The translations under genes were made by a program, and so were the position numbers. Shown piece after piece: positions 24,727 to 33,942 of a stretch of 59,052 nucleotides of DNA. Under the pieces are notes generated by a model that did not search any database, had not been told where the DNA came from, and saw nothing but the letters and a program-made list of their open reading frames with translations. Origin of the DNA: WJMB01 sp964581465 (lineage in GTDB: Bacteria > RBG-13-66-14); contig CAZOOP010000020.1 in the NCBI GenBank assembly GCA_964581465.1, forward strand, positions 1 to 59,052, read 5' to 3'. Each line of letters starts with the position of its first letter. Position 1 is the first letter of the stretch.

Positions 24727-25607
24727 AGGCCCTGACCCAGCGCCTGGCCGAGGTGCGCGCCGAGATCGACGAGCGCCTGGCCGTCCTGACCGAGCCCCCG
24801 GACGATCACCGCGCCAAGACCTACCGGGCGCTCAACTACACCGCCCTGGCCGGGGGCAAGCGGGTGCGCCCGCTGCTGTTCTACTGCGCCTGCGAGGTCT
24901 GCGGCGGCGACCCCCGGCGCTTCATCGACGTCGCCTGCGCCATCGAGCTGGTCCACACCGCCTCGCTGGTCCTCGACGACCTGCCCGCCATGGACGACGC
25001 CTCCCTGCGCCGGGGCCGCCCCACCCTGCACACCGTTTACGACGAGGCCACGGCGATCCTGGCCGCCGTGGGCGGGTTGATGCAGGCCTTCGAGCTCATC
25101 GCCGCCTGCGCGGCCCTGCGCGGCCGCCGCGGGCTCTCGGCCAAGCTGAGTCTGGAGCTCTCCCGGGCCGTGGGCCGCGACGGGATGATCGCCGGTCAGC
25201 AGCTCGACCTCGACGCCACGGGCAGCCGGTTGGGCATGGAGGAGCTGGAGTTCATCCACGCCGCCAAGACCGGCGTGCTGTTCATCGCCACGGCGCGGAT
25301 GGGCGCCCTGTGCGCCGGTGCCCGCGATTTCGAACTCGAGGCCCTCGAGGCCTACGCCAAGAACCTGGGCCTGGCCTTCCAGATCGCCGACGACCTCCTC
25401 GACGTCACCGCCAGCGCCGAGGAGCTGGGCAAGGATGTCGGCAAGGACGCCGCCAAGCCGACCTTCGCCCACCTCTTCGGCCTGGAGGCCAGCCGGGCCG
25501 TGGCCCGCGAGCTGGTCGAGACCTCCCAGGCCGCCCTGGGGCTGCTGCGTAGGGACACCACCGTGCTGAGCCAACTGGCCTCCTTCGTCCTGGAACGCCG
25601 CCGTTGA
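24723..25607 (+). CDS. ispA: Geranyl/farnesyl diphosphate synthase
   Basis: 294 aa from a TTG at 24723 overlapping the rfbD stop by four bases. Conserved blocks: GGKRVRPLLFY, ELVHTASLVLDDLPAMDDASLRRGRPTLH (split here for the first Asp-rich motif DDLPAMD), GMIAGQQLDLD and FQIADDLLDVTASAEELGKD (second motif DDLLD). Condenses isopentenyl units with allylic diphosphates to make C15 (or longer) prenyl precursors. Length and the two-residue insert in the first motif fit bacterial farnesyl synthases. Confidence 0.9.
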   Translation: MKALTQRLAEVRAEIDERLAVLTEPPDDHRAKTYRALNYTALAGGKRVRPLLFYCACEVCGGDPRRFIDVACAIELVHTASLVLDDLPAMDDASLRRGRPTLHTVYDEATAILAAVGGLMQAFELIAACAALRGRRGLSAKLSLELSRAVGRDGMIAGQQLDLDATGSRLGMEELEFIHAAKTGVLFIATARMGALCAGARDFELEALEAYAKNLGLAFQIADDLLDVTASAEELGKDVGKDAAKPTFAHLFGLEASRAVARELVETSQAALGLLRRDTTVLSQLASFVLERRR

Positions 25608-25668
25608 TTCCAGCGTAGAGGAGATCAGTAGAGGAGATCAGAAGAAAGCAAGCAAGAGCCCCGATGGA

Positions 25669-25697
25669 TTGACAGTCGGCGAGTTCGCTGCTATATT
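25669..25697 (+). promoter_or_regulatory. Consensus sigma-70 promoter
   Basis: TTGACA (25669-25674), 17 bases, TATATT (25692-25697). The downstream gene starts at 25876, giving a leader of about 170 bases with no riboswitch I recognise. Just before it a 13-bp unit TAGAGGAGATCAG is directly repeated (25616-25641). Confidence 0.75.
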
Positions 25698-25875
25698 ACC
25701 GTAACGCATTGCTTAATAGCATCGACCACGACCGCCCCCCGGGTCGATTAAAGCAACTTAGGATTGTAACCCCCGCGCCCGGCCGGAGTCGTCGGCAAGA
25801 ACCCGGCAAATGATACCGGCTCATGATAAAGGGAGCGCCGGGAGCGCCATCCCTTCTACCAACAGGAGTTGAACG

Positions 25876-26439
25876 ATGCGCGGTCGCAACGGTAAAACAC
25901 TGATTATCGTAGGCTTGCTCGCGGTCGGCCTGCTCGTTCTCGGTTGCGATCTTTTCGCCATCGACACCGGCCCCGGCGACCCCGGAGACGATCTGCAGTG
26001 GCAGGAGCCCAGCACGCCCAAGATCGTGCTCGAAGACCTCGAGTGGTCCTACGACAACGCCGAGTACTACGACAAGTACGAGAACCTGATCCACGACGAC
26101 TTCATCTTCTACTTCGATCCTCAGGACGTCGACCAAGGCCTGCCCGCCAGTTGGGGCAAGCAGGACGAACTCGACGCCACCAAGAACCTCTTCGAGAACG
26201 TCGGCGCCGCCAACATCGAGCTAAGCCTGACGCTCACCGATTATCAGCCTCCCGAGGAAACCGACACCGAGCACATCTACAACAACGTTCCCTACAACCT
26301 GCGCGTGACCATGCCCGACGAGGATCTGATATACGTAGCCCAGGGGCACGGCAACTACACCACCAAGATCGACGGCGCCCTGGATAACGGCCTGGACCGT
26401 TGGTGGCTGGTCACCTGGTACGACATCGTCACCAACTAG
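25876..26439 (+). CDS. Lipoprotein with NTF2/SnoaL-like domain
   Basis: 187 aa; ACAGGAG before the ATG. Signal peptide with lipobox LVLGC. The mature part begins IVLEDLEWSYDNAEYYDKYENLIHDDF split by aromatic residues, then FYFDPQDV and WGKQDELDATKNLF. This is the helix-strand pattern of the cone-shaped NTF2-like fold seen in many small lipoproteins of FCB-type and candidate-phylum bacteria. No catalytic residues are assignable. Own promoter upstream and strong terminator downstream: a monocistronic unit. Confidence 0.7.
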   Translation: MRGRNGKTLIIVGLLAVGLLVLGCDLFAIDTGPGDPGDDLQWQEPSTPKIVLEDLEWSYDNAEYYDKYENLIHDDFIFYFDPQDVDQGLPASWGKQDELDATKNLFENVGAANIELSLTLTDYQPPEETDTEHIYNNVPYNLRVTMPDEDLIYVAQGHGNYTTKIDGALDNGLDRWWLVTWYDIVTN

Positions 26440-26460
26440 ACGAAACAATCCTGTGATTCA

Positions 26461-26489
26461 CGAGGACCCGAAGGGGTCCTCGTTTCTTT
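26461..26489 (+). terminator. Rho-independent terminator
   Basis: Stem CGAGGACCC/GGGTCCTCG with a GAAG loop and TTTCTTT tail, 21 bases after the lipoprotein gene. Confidence 0.85.
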
Positions 26490-26629
26490 GTCCCGTCGCA
26501 GCGTGGATGTGATTTCTCACTCTCTATTGTACAAAGCTGTGGATAAATGACAAAGCGCTTATCGGTTTAGTGCTGCTTGCACAGCAAACGGTAAACAGCC
26601 CACCGTCGCCAAGCGATCGGCATGCGAAG

Positions 26630-26653
26630 GGGCCGCTCCATCGAGAGCGGCCC
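26630..26653 (-). terminator. Hairpin ending the small minus-strand gene
   Basis: Stem GGGCCGCTC/GAGCGGCCC (26630-26638 with 26645-26653), 22 bases beyond the stop of the 61-aa gene. Confidence 0.6.
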
Positions 26654-26675
26654 TGAACATGTATTATCATCTCGC

Positions 26676-26861
26676 CTAGTCTTCGTCCTCACCGTGCTCG
26701 GTGGCCGGTTCGAGCTGTTCGCAGAAGACGCAGCTCTTGCACTCGGCGGGCGGACGGCTGAGGATCTCCCACTCGGTGGTGCCCAGCACATTGTCGGGCA
26801 TGTGTTTGCAGCGCTGGTCCCAGTGATAGGTTCGGGTTCCCTTGCGGCGGAAATAGCGCAC
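26676..26861 (-). CDS. Small Cys-containing protein, possible metal-binding knuckle
   Basis: 61 aa from a GTG at 26861; GGAAGGAG lies 13 bases upstream, a little far. Sequence features: a very basic start (MRYFRRKGTRTYHWDQRCKHM), a spaced cysteine set C18 and CKSCVFC near 41-46, and an acidic tail EHGEDED. The Cys/His spacing could bind zinc, as in small zinc-ribbon proteins. Typical hairpin terminator downstream supports a real transcript. Family not recognised. Confidence 0.55.
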   Translation of the reverse strand: MRYFRRKGTRTYHWDQRCKHMPDNVLGTTEWEILSRPPAECKSCVFCEQLEPATEHGEDED

Positions 26862-26951
26862 TTTAACTAAAATCTCCTTCCAATCGCGTGATCTTGTAAG
26901 GTTATATCGACCAACAAGTTATATTATAGCATATTGGTTTTTTAATCGCAA

Positions 26952-27240
26952 GGGATCGTGAAAGCCGTTCGGGTCGGGTTGTGATTGCAATCTGCTGATA
27001 ATGCGCGTGTGGTATCAGAAGTGCCTGATGATAGGGGGATCAAAACGCGACGCCCCCGTACTGCGATTACCTGCTCGGTGAATCTCTCGTTCTCAGCCCA
27101 TTTGGGTCCGAGCACATTCCATGATGCCAATAGCAATTCACCCGCGCCGATACTACCGCTCATCCCTTCTGTTCATCACTGGATAAACCGTCGCGGGGCA
27201 TTCCCCTTGCGGGGCGTTTATCCCGGCGCCGGGACTGTGT
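26952..27240 (+). repeat. Diverged repeat fragment (B type)
   Basis: GGATCGTGAAAGCCGTTCGGGTCGGGTTGTGATTGCAATC resembles 49124-49170 (GGAATCGTGAACCATG...GACCGGGTTGTGATTGTAATCC, in two blocks) and, further on, TTTGGGTCCGAGCACATTCCATGATGCC resembles 10020-10045. No gene seen. TATAAT at 27241-27246 with TTTATC 18 bases upstream may be the ftcD promoter. Confidence 0.4.
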
Positions 27241-27343
27241 TATAATCCCGGAGATTTGACAAAACTCGACCGACCCGGCCGGGCCGCTCCGGCGGAGTTC
27301 CACCGACCGGCGAGGTTAACGCGTTGACAGCGGAGGAGGTTCC

Positions 27344-28324
27344 TTGGCCGCCGTAATCGAATGGGTACCCAACATCAGTGAGGGTCGACGCCGGGACGTC
27401 GTCGAGAAGATCGTCGCTCCCCTGAAGAGTCTCGACGGTCTCAAGTTGCTCGACTACTCCTCGGACCCCGACCACAACCGCACGGTAATCACCGCCGTGG
27501 GAAGCCGCGAGGTTCTTGTCGAAGGCGCCCTGGCTCTCTACGGCGGCGCCCTCGAGCACATCGACATGAACGAGCAGTCCGGCGAGCACCCGCGCCTGGG
27601 CGCCGTCGACGTCTGCCCCTACGTGCCGGTGCGCGACGTGTCGATGACGGACTGCGTCAAGCTCTCCAAGAAGATCGGCGCCCAGGTGGCCGAGAAGTAC
27701 GACCTGCCCGTCTACCTCTACCGCGAGGCCGCCGCCGCCGAGCACCGCCAGAGCCAGTCGGTGATCCGCAACGAGCTGGGCGAGTACGAGGGCCTGGCCG
27801 CCAACATGGGCGGCGAGCGCTGGAGTCCCGACTTCGGGCCTGATAAACCCCACCCGACGGCCGGGGCGACCATCATCGGCGCCCGGCCCTTCCTGATCGC
27901 CTTCAACGTCAACCTGGACACCACCAACGTCAAGGTCGGCAAGCGCATCGCCAAGGCGATCCGGGGCAGCTCCGGCGGCTACCTGAACATCCAGGGCGCC
28001 GGTTTCTACCTCGAGGATTGGGAAGAGGGACCTGTCACCATCCGCGGCTACGACGAGCACGGCGCGCCCGAGCTGCGCCACGGCACCTACCGCCGCCCCG
28101 CCGGCAAGGTCCAGATATCGATGAACTTCCTGGACTACCGCAAGACACCGCTCTACCGCGTTCTGGAGACCATCCGGCGCGAGGCCGCCCGCTACGGCGT
28201 GGGCATTCTCGAGACCGAACTCGTCGGCTTGGCCCCGGCCGAGGCCTTCATCTTCGCCGCCCGCTGGTATATGCAGACCGACAACCTTAAGCTGGACAAG
28301 CAGATCATCGACTTCCAGATCTAG
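27344..28324 (+). CDS. ftcD: Glutamate formimidoyltransferase
   Basis: 326 aa from a TTG at 27344 preceded by GGAGG at five bases. Diagnostic blocks: WVPNISEGRR at the start, DHNRTVITAVG, EHPRLGAVDVCPYVPV, LYREAAA and GATIIGARPFLIAFNVNLDT; the family substrate-binding His of EHPRLGAVD is present. Transfers the formimino group of N-formimino-glutamate to tetrahydrofolate, the last step of histidine degradation to glutamate. The second activity is carried by the separate gene at 30132, so this is the split bacterial form rather than the bifunctional enzyme. HutH and HutU are not in the window. Confidence 0.92.
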   Translation: MAAVIEWVPNISEGRRRDVVEKIVAPLKSLDGLKLLDYSSDPDHNRTVITAVGSREVLVEGALALYGGALEHIDMNEQSGEHPRLGAVDVCPYVPVRDVSMTDCVKLSKKIGAQVAEKYDLPVYLYREAAAAEHRQSQSVIRNELGEYEGLAANMGGERWSPDFGPDKPHPTAGATIIGARPFLIAFNVNLDTTNVKVGKRIAKAIRGSSGGYLNIQGAGFYLEDWEEGPVTIRGYDEHGAPELRHGTYRRPAGKVQISMNFLDYRKTPLYRVLETIRREAARYGVGILETELVGLAPAEAFIFAARWYMQTDNLKLDKQIIDFQI

Positions 28325-28750
28325 GGGCTTATCAAGGCGTTCCTTGAGAGTCGACGGGTGGCATAATCTATGAGCGTGTGAAGCCCCCCGTGGCGTCAAG
28401 GTGCATCTGTGGCTGAAAGAGTCCGATGCCGAACCGATGCCCCCAGTGCGAATATTCCGCCTTTAATAACAACGGACCGGCAGACGGCTGGTCTTTCGCG
28501 TGGCGGCCGCCTATCAGCCTGTCCCGATGACCGGATGGCGAGGATTATACGAACGGTCCGGGATCGCCCCGAGTTGTCTGGACAGCCGTGTTGATTGCGC
28601 ATCGGTCAGGTTTTTACCGGGCGAGCGGCGAGGTACCGCCGGGTCTATCCCCAACAAACCGTTGCACAGCGATGCGCTTCAGGTGGCGGGCTGAAGATAA
28701 GCTCCCTCGACAACCCGTCCGCACTCCAGACCGGAGAGGTTGATTAGACG
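28325..28750 (+). other. Intergenic region, no supported feature
   Basis: 426 bases between ftcD and hutI. I see no promoter of good quality, repeat or RNA. GGAGAGG lies 12 bases before the hutI ATG. Confidence 0.35.
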
Positions 28751-30076
28751 ATGATGAGCGACAAGGCGCCGGACCTGATCGTGCACAACTCGAGCCTGGT
28801 GGTCACCATGGCCGGGTCAGCCCCGCGCCGGGGAGCCGAGCAGGGCGAGATCGCCGCCGTCGCCGACGCCGCCGTGGCGATCACCGGCGACCGTATCGCC
28901 GAGGTCGGCCCGGTGAAGGGCGTCCTCGACAGCGCCGACCGCCACACGCGGCTCATCGACGTCGACGGTCGGATGATCCTGCCCGGCTACATCGACGCCC
29001 ACACCCATCCCGTCTACGGCGGCGATCGCACCGATGAGTTCATCGCCCGCCTGCGCGGCGCCGACTACGAGGAGATCCACGCCGCCGGCGGAGGCATCCA
29101 GGCCACCGTCCGCGCCACCCGGGAGCTCTCCGTCAGCCGCCTCGTCGAGGAGGCCCGGCCCCGCCTGGCCCGGATGATGTCCAACGGCGTGACCACCTTC
29201 GAGGCCAAGTCCGGCTACGGGCTCGATGTACCCAGCGAGCTGCGCCTGCTTCAGGCCGTCCGCGAACTGGATCAGTCCGGTCCCTGGGAGCTGGTCCCCA
29301 CCTTCATGGGGGCTCACACCCTGCCCGACGAGTTCAAGAACGACCGCGCCGGTTACATCGAGCTGGTCGTCGAGAAGATGCTGCCTCAGGTCGAGGCCCT
29401 GGACTTGGCCGAGTTCTGCGATGTCTTCTGTGAGCGCGGCGCCTTCGACGTCGACGAGAGTCGGGAGATACTCGAGGCCGGCAAGCGCCACGGCCTGACC
29501 CCCCGGGTCCACGCCGACGAGCTCTCACCCTCCGGCGGAACCAAGCTGGGCGTCGAGGTCGGAGCGCGTAGCGTCGACCACCTGCCCTTCGTCGACGACG
29601 AAAGCGTCGAGCTGCTCGCCGACAGCGACACCGCCGCGATACTGCTGCCCGCGACCACCTTCTTTCTGATGAAGGACCGCTACGCCCCGGGTCGCAGGTT
29701 GGTCGACGCCGACGCCATCGTCGCCGTGGCCAGCGATCACAACCCGGGCTCCTCGCACACCCTCTCCCTGGAGCGCGCCCTCGAGCTGGCCGTGATGCGC
29801 TGCGGGCTGAGCGTCGAAGAGGCCCTGGCCGCCGTCACCATCAACGCCGCCTACGCCCTGGACCGCCAGAGCCGCCTCGGCAGTCTCGAACCAGGCAAGC
29901 AGGCCGACCTGATCATCACCGACGTCACCCGACCCGAGCAGCTCATCTACGGCTGGGGGGTCAACCACATCACCGGCGTGATCAAGCGGGGCAAGATGAT
30001 CAACCGCCGCCGCCACCGCCTGCAACACCGCCAACACAAGGAATCCCGCGGATTCTCCCACCTCTTCGGAGATTGA
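28751..30076 (+). CDS. hutI: Imidazolonepropionase
   Basis: 441 aa, with ATG codons at 28751 and 28754. Amidohydrolase metal motif DAHTHPVYGGDRTDEF near residue 83, then EEIHAAGGGIQATVRATRE, FEAKSGYGLD, FMGAHTLPDEF, ADELSPSGGTKLGVEVGA with DHLP, and SDHNPGSS. Cleaves imidazolone propionate to N-formimino-glutamate in histidine degradation, feeding FtcD encoded upstream. The C-terminus has a ~25-residue basic extension (RRRHRLQHRQHKESRG) beyond the usual end. The fchA gene follows within 56 bases. Confidence 0.93.
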   Translation: MMSDKAPDLIVHNSSLVVTMAGSAPRRGAEQGEIAAVADAAVAITGDRIAEVGPVKGVLDSADRHTRLIDVDGRMILPGYIDAHTHPVYGGDRTDEFIARLRGADYEEIHAAGGGIQATVRATRELSVSRLVEEARPRLARMMSNGVTTFEAKSGYGLDVPSELRLLQAVRELDQSGPWELVPTFMGAHTLPDEFKNDRAGYIELVVEKMLPQVEALDLAEFCDVFCERGAFDVDESREILEAGKRHGLTPRVHADELSPSGGTKLGVEVGARSVDHLPFVDDESVELLADSDTAAILLPATTFFLMKDRYAPGRRLVDADAIVAVASDHNPGSSHTLSLERALELAVMRCGLSVEEALAAVTINAAYALDRQSRLGSLEPGKQADLIITDVTRPEQLIYGWGVNHITGVIKRGKMINRRRHRLQHRQHKESRGFSHLFGD

Positions 30077-30131
30077 CCAACCCTTGCAACCCTCGACCCG
30101 TCCAAAGACGGTTTCGCCCTTGGAGGTAGCC

Positions 30132-30755
30132 TTGCTGACTACGCTCAAAGTCGCTGAATTCCTGGAGAAACTCGGCTCCGACGAACCCGCCCCCGGTGGC
30201 GGCTCGGCCGCGGCCCTGGCCGGCGCCATGGGCGCCAACCTGCTGACCATGGTCTGCGCCCTGACCAAGAACAAGAAGGGCTACGAGGAGTTCGCCGAGG
30301 AGTGCGCCGCCGAGCAACAGACCGTCGGCGACGCCGCACGGCGACTGCAGGAACTCGTCGACGAGGACACCGCCGCCTTCAACGAGCTGATGGCCGCCTT
30401 CAAGATGCCCAAGAAGGGCCTCGAGGCCAAGCGCGCCCGCAGCGCCGCCATCCAGGAAGCCACCAAGAAGGCCACCGAATCCCCCCTCGAGGTCGCCCGG
30501 CTCTGCCGCGAGACCCTGCGCCACGCCCCGCGCCTGGCCGCCATCGGCAACAAGAACGCCATCTCCGATATCGGCGTCGGCGCCCTGATGCTCACCAACG
30601 CCCTCAACGGCGCCCTGCTAAACGTCGAGATCAACCTGCCCGGCCTCAAGGACGACAACTACGTCGCCCAGGTCAAGCGGGAGTGCGATGAGCTGCGCGA
30701 GGGCGTCGCCACCGACCTTAACGCCGCCCTGACCAAGGTCCACCAGAATATCTAA
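30132..30755 (+). CDS. fchA: Formimidoyltetrahydrofolate cyclodeaminase
   Basis: 207 aa from a TTG at 30132, with TTGGAGG five bases upstream; a longer in-frame start at 30084 has no binding site. Motifs: SDEPAPGGGSAAALAGAMGA, VDEDTAAFNELMAAF, AAIQEATKKATESPLEVARL and GNKNAISDIGVGALML. All-helical folate enzyme: releases ammonia from 5-formimino-THF to give 5,10-methenyl-THF. With ftcD and hutI it makes the lower half of histidine degradation and supplies one-carbon units that the purine pathway can use. Confidence 0.9.
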   Translation: MLTTLKVAEFLEKLGSDEPAPGGGSAAALAGAMGANLLTMVCALTKNKKGYEEFAEECAAEQQTVGDAARRLQELVDEDTAAFNELMAAFKMPKKGLEAKRARSAAIQEATKKATESPLEVARLCRETLRHAPRLAAIGNKNAISDIGVGALMLTNALNGALLNVEINLPGLKDDNYVAQVKRECDELREGVATDLNAALTKVHQNI

Positions 30756-30870
30756 CTCCGAAGACCCTTCCAGACGGCGCACCACTCCGGCGCGCCGCCT
30801 TTTTCACGTCCCGACGACGGCGAAACCGCCCTCACCTTCCCGCCGCACCCCTCCGCCCACCCGGAGGGGA

Positions 30871-30954
30871 GGCGTTGGCACGTTTCTTGCGGAAATGGAC
30901 CGCGCGGTCCGCGAATCGGCTTCCCCGCCCCGCTGCAAGAAACGTGCCAACGCC
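30871..30954. repeat. Sigma-54-like palindrome, copy H2
   Basis: Perfect 20-bp arms 30871-30890 and 30935-30954, each with TTGGCACGTTTCTTGC, around a 44-base loop that holds its own palindrome GGACCGCGCGGTCC. Begins 115 bases after the fchA stop. Confidence 0.8.
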
Positions 30955-31114
30955 GGCGCCGCCCGAGCGCCCGTATTATGTAACGGGCGGTTTCGCCGTC
31001 GTCGGGACGGCTGGCCTCCGCCCGTTGGGGGTGGTATAGTAACCGAAGCCATGCAGGGCAATACTCCGCACCTTTATCAAGCTCCAAGGACCGTATCGGC
31101 CGGTCTGTCGGGGG

Positions 31115-32647
31115 ATAGCCACGGGCAAGACCATTGTCCTCGTTCTGCTGCTCTTGGCCTGCCTGGGCGCGTCGAAAGCCAATGTTGTTTTTACCCCGTT
31201 CTCCGAGGACGAGGACGAGTTGATCGCGATGATCCTGCGTAGCGAGAACGTCGACCAGGCGGTGGGCGACCTGGTTCGTTTCGGCTCGGAGCGTTGCTTC
31301 CCCCTGTTGATCGATCTCGTCGAGGACGCGAGACCAGCTTGGCGGCCGGAGCTGTAGCGAGCCTGGCGAAGCTTGGGGCGGCAGAGGCCCTGCCCGTGGT
31401 GCTCGAGCGGATGAACACCGGTTTGGCGGGGGATGGTCGGTGGATCGTCAGGGAGCCCGACGGCTACTATCTGCTTGTCGAAGTGCCCGTGGAGGAGGTC
31501 GCGCCGAAGGAGCGCGGTTTCGTATCCAACGCGCTGAGGTGGCTGGGCTCGCTGGACGTCGAGGCCGCCCTGGTGGTCCTGCCCCAACTGCTTGTCGATG
31601 AAGAAACGATCGCTATCTATCAACGTAAACTCTTTTGGGGTCTGGCGGACACTGCCGACGAGCGAGCCGCCGGGCCGTTGGCGCGCGCACTCAACCGCCT
31701 CGAGGGTGTCGGCCACTGTTACACTGGTTTCCAACTATATTAACACATGGTATTCGGTAGGCCCTGATCCTTACAGGCTCAAGCTGTATACGCGGACGTT
31801 GACCACGATCGCAGAGGAGGAAACCGATCCGGAGACGCGCTTGATCGCCCTGATGGCCTTGGCCGTTCAGGAAACGGATGGAATCGACGGCGGGACTGAC
31901 GACTGGATCATCGAGGCTTTGAATGAATACAGCGGTATCTATCCGGTCGATTTCATCACTGAGGTTGGTGTAGGTCTTTTCATGCGTTTCATCGAGCGCG
32001 TTCCCGAGGTGGGCCTGTCGATCACCGCCCGGACCCTGGTGGTTGCCGAATACCAGGAGCGGGTCCTGGACCTGCTCCTGTATGTCAAACGTCGTTCCTA
32101 CGGCCGGCGGCTTTTCCAGGGCACTCCCGATCTGCTGGCCGTCCTCGGCGGGATTGCTTCGTCATCGATTCCCGAATCCCGCAGCAAGGCTCTGGTGGTG
32201 CTGGGCGCAGTCTACGGCGACGGAGCCGCGCCGTACATCACGGCCGGGATGCTGGAGCCAAGCGCCGGGGTGCGCTGGGACGCCGCCGATCTATACGCCG
32301 AATACGAGTTGGCCGCCGTCGATTGGGAAACCGCCGCATCCCTGCTGCCGGACAACCGCTGGTCCGGCCACTACGAGTTCCTGCTGGAGCTGTGCGGGAA
32401 GGAGCCCGAGCCCTTGGTCTACGAGGTGCTGATCGTCGCCCTGGCCTCGACGCGGGACCCCCGGGCCGTCGAGGTGCTGGCGGACATCTTCGCCGCCGCT
32501 CCGCCCTCGGACACCCACACCCGCCTGGGGATGCTCAAATGCCTGCGGATGATGGAGACCCCGGAGGCCGACGCCGCCGCCCGGAGTCTGATCTCCACCT
32601 CCAGGGAGCGCGAGTTCTGTTACAGTGATTCAATGAGCCGCTGGTGA
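31115..32647 (+). pseudogene. Frameshifted HEAT-repeat-like secreted protein
   Basis: Three overlapping frames read as one protein if two frameshifts are allowed, near 31325-31335 and near 31705-31715. The first part has a signal-peptide-like start (TIVLVLLLLACLGASKA) but no ATG, GTG or TTG with a binding site; the frame opens near an ATA codon at 31115. The joined protein (~500 aa) is made of helical repeats (AAGAVASLAKLGAAEALPVV, TRLIALMALAVQE, DPRAVEVLADIF) like HEAT or PBS-lyase repeats. Either a real pseudogene or indel errors in the assembly. The last third (about 31740-32647) is intact. Confidence 0.55.
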
Positions 32648-32785
32648 GGAACCGGGGCGAAGATGCCAAGGCGGCGACAGCCCGCCTCCGGGCGATGCCT
32701 GGGCGATGCTCGTACTAGAGGATTATGGCACGATGAGTACATCGAAGCTCGTGATACACTGCTTCCTGTCAGTAGGTTTGTTTTA

Positions 32786-33125
32786 GGGATCATCACCAGA
32801 AACTGAACCAAGTATTCGCAATTTGAGCAAGACGCATTGAGAAGTGATCCTGGTAACCACCCGCAGCGAGGGGTCAACCAGCGAAGTCGGATAACGGTCG
32901 ACTCTGCTAAAGCTAGCAATAGAGGGTCGTCAGCAGGTCGTTTACTCACAGCCTGGTCGAAACCTGAATGGAAGCAACCGCCTCCGACATCCGGCGTTAC
33001 TCAACGCAGGTCCAGGTGCATCGCCACCAAGCAACGCTATGACAATGGCGGCGTCTATGAGCTATAAAGCATTGAATGACAATCTATCAACTGAATGAGT
33101 CGGTTCCGGTGCGAGTGATAATCCC
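32786..33125 (+). mobile_element. Non-autonomous mobile element (MITE), copy A3
   Basis: 340 bp, left end GGGATCATCAC (32786-32796), right end GTGATAATCCC (33115-33125), flanked by a perfect 8-bp target duplication TTGTTTTA (32778-32785 and 33126-33133). Long internal similarity to the copies at 51537 and 58648 (for example GGTCGTCAGCAGGTC and ATGGCGGCG...GCTATAAAGC). No coding capacity. Confidence 0.8.
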
Positions 33126-33367
33126 TTGTTTTATGTTGTCGGGGTTGTTTGGACCAAGATCCGGTACCGATCCGACCAGTTGCGCACATAAAACGTCAAT
33201 GCCTGCTGAACCAGCGACGGATCGGGTTAGGCGTCACACACGATCCCGGACCAGCCCACTATACATGCTTGTTAATAGGCTGCTTATGGTCGCGGCATAA
33301 TCGTCGAGGCCAACGGCGCCAAGCAGTTTTAGCGTGTAGTTACGTCGCTACGGGCACCTAAAGAAAG
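33126..33367 (+). repeat. Repeat fragment (C type) between two MITE copies
   Basis: Shares a ~90-base block with 51960-52055: the words AATAGGC, TCGTCGAGGCCAACGGC (TCCTCGAGGCCGACAGC), CAAGCAGTTT and GTTACGTCGCTA occur in the same order. Not coding. Flanked by A3 and the inverted copy A4. Confidence 0.5.
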
Positions 33368-33672
33368 GGGGGGGATATCACTCGCACCGGAACCGACTCG
33401 TTCAGCTAATATATTGTCATAGAGTTGCTTGGTGGCGATATACCTGGGCTTGCCTTGAGTTCCGCTGGAAGCCGGAAGTTGTTGGTTTCATTCAGGTTTC
33501 GACAATGCTGTGGGTGAAGGACCTGCTGACGGCGCACTATTGCCTGCTTTAGCAGCTTCGAACGTTATCCGCCTTCACTTGTTTACGCCCCGCTGCGCCT
33601 AATCTCCAAGCACCATTCTCGATGTGGCTTTCCTGAGTTTCGAATGTATTGTTCATCTTCAATGATAATCCC
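33368..33672 (-). mobile_element. Non-autonomous mobile element (MITE), copy A4, inverted
   Basis: 305 bp in reverse orientation. The left edge GGGATATCACTCGCACC mirrors the right end of A3, and the right edge is ATGATAATCCC (33662-33672). Flanks AAAGAAAG (33360-33367) and AAAGAAAT (33673-33680) agree in 7 of 8 bases, a target duplication; a G run at the left end has expanded. Inside, GGTTTCGACAATGC and GCTGACGGCG match the internal part of the other copies in reverse. Confidence 0.7.
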
Positions 33673-33942
33673 AAAGAAATTATTAATCCACGTACTGCCA
33701 TATGCATCTCGCTCGATGAGCGCACTTGATTATACGCCGGTGACAAAGAGCACCTGACGGTGATTCGGCACTCAGCCGATATGACCACCTGCGCTCTCCC
33801 ACAAGCAACACGAGCGATGTGCGACATAACAGCCCGGTAACCGCTTGTCTTCGGGTATGTAAAGGCGGTGCCGGGCAAAGTCGCTCATAAGCCCATCTAT
33901 GGCTTAACCACCAGCCGACAAGGTTCGGCCCTAACTCCTGTG

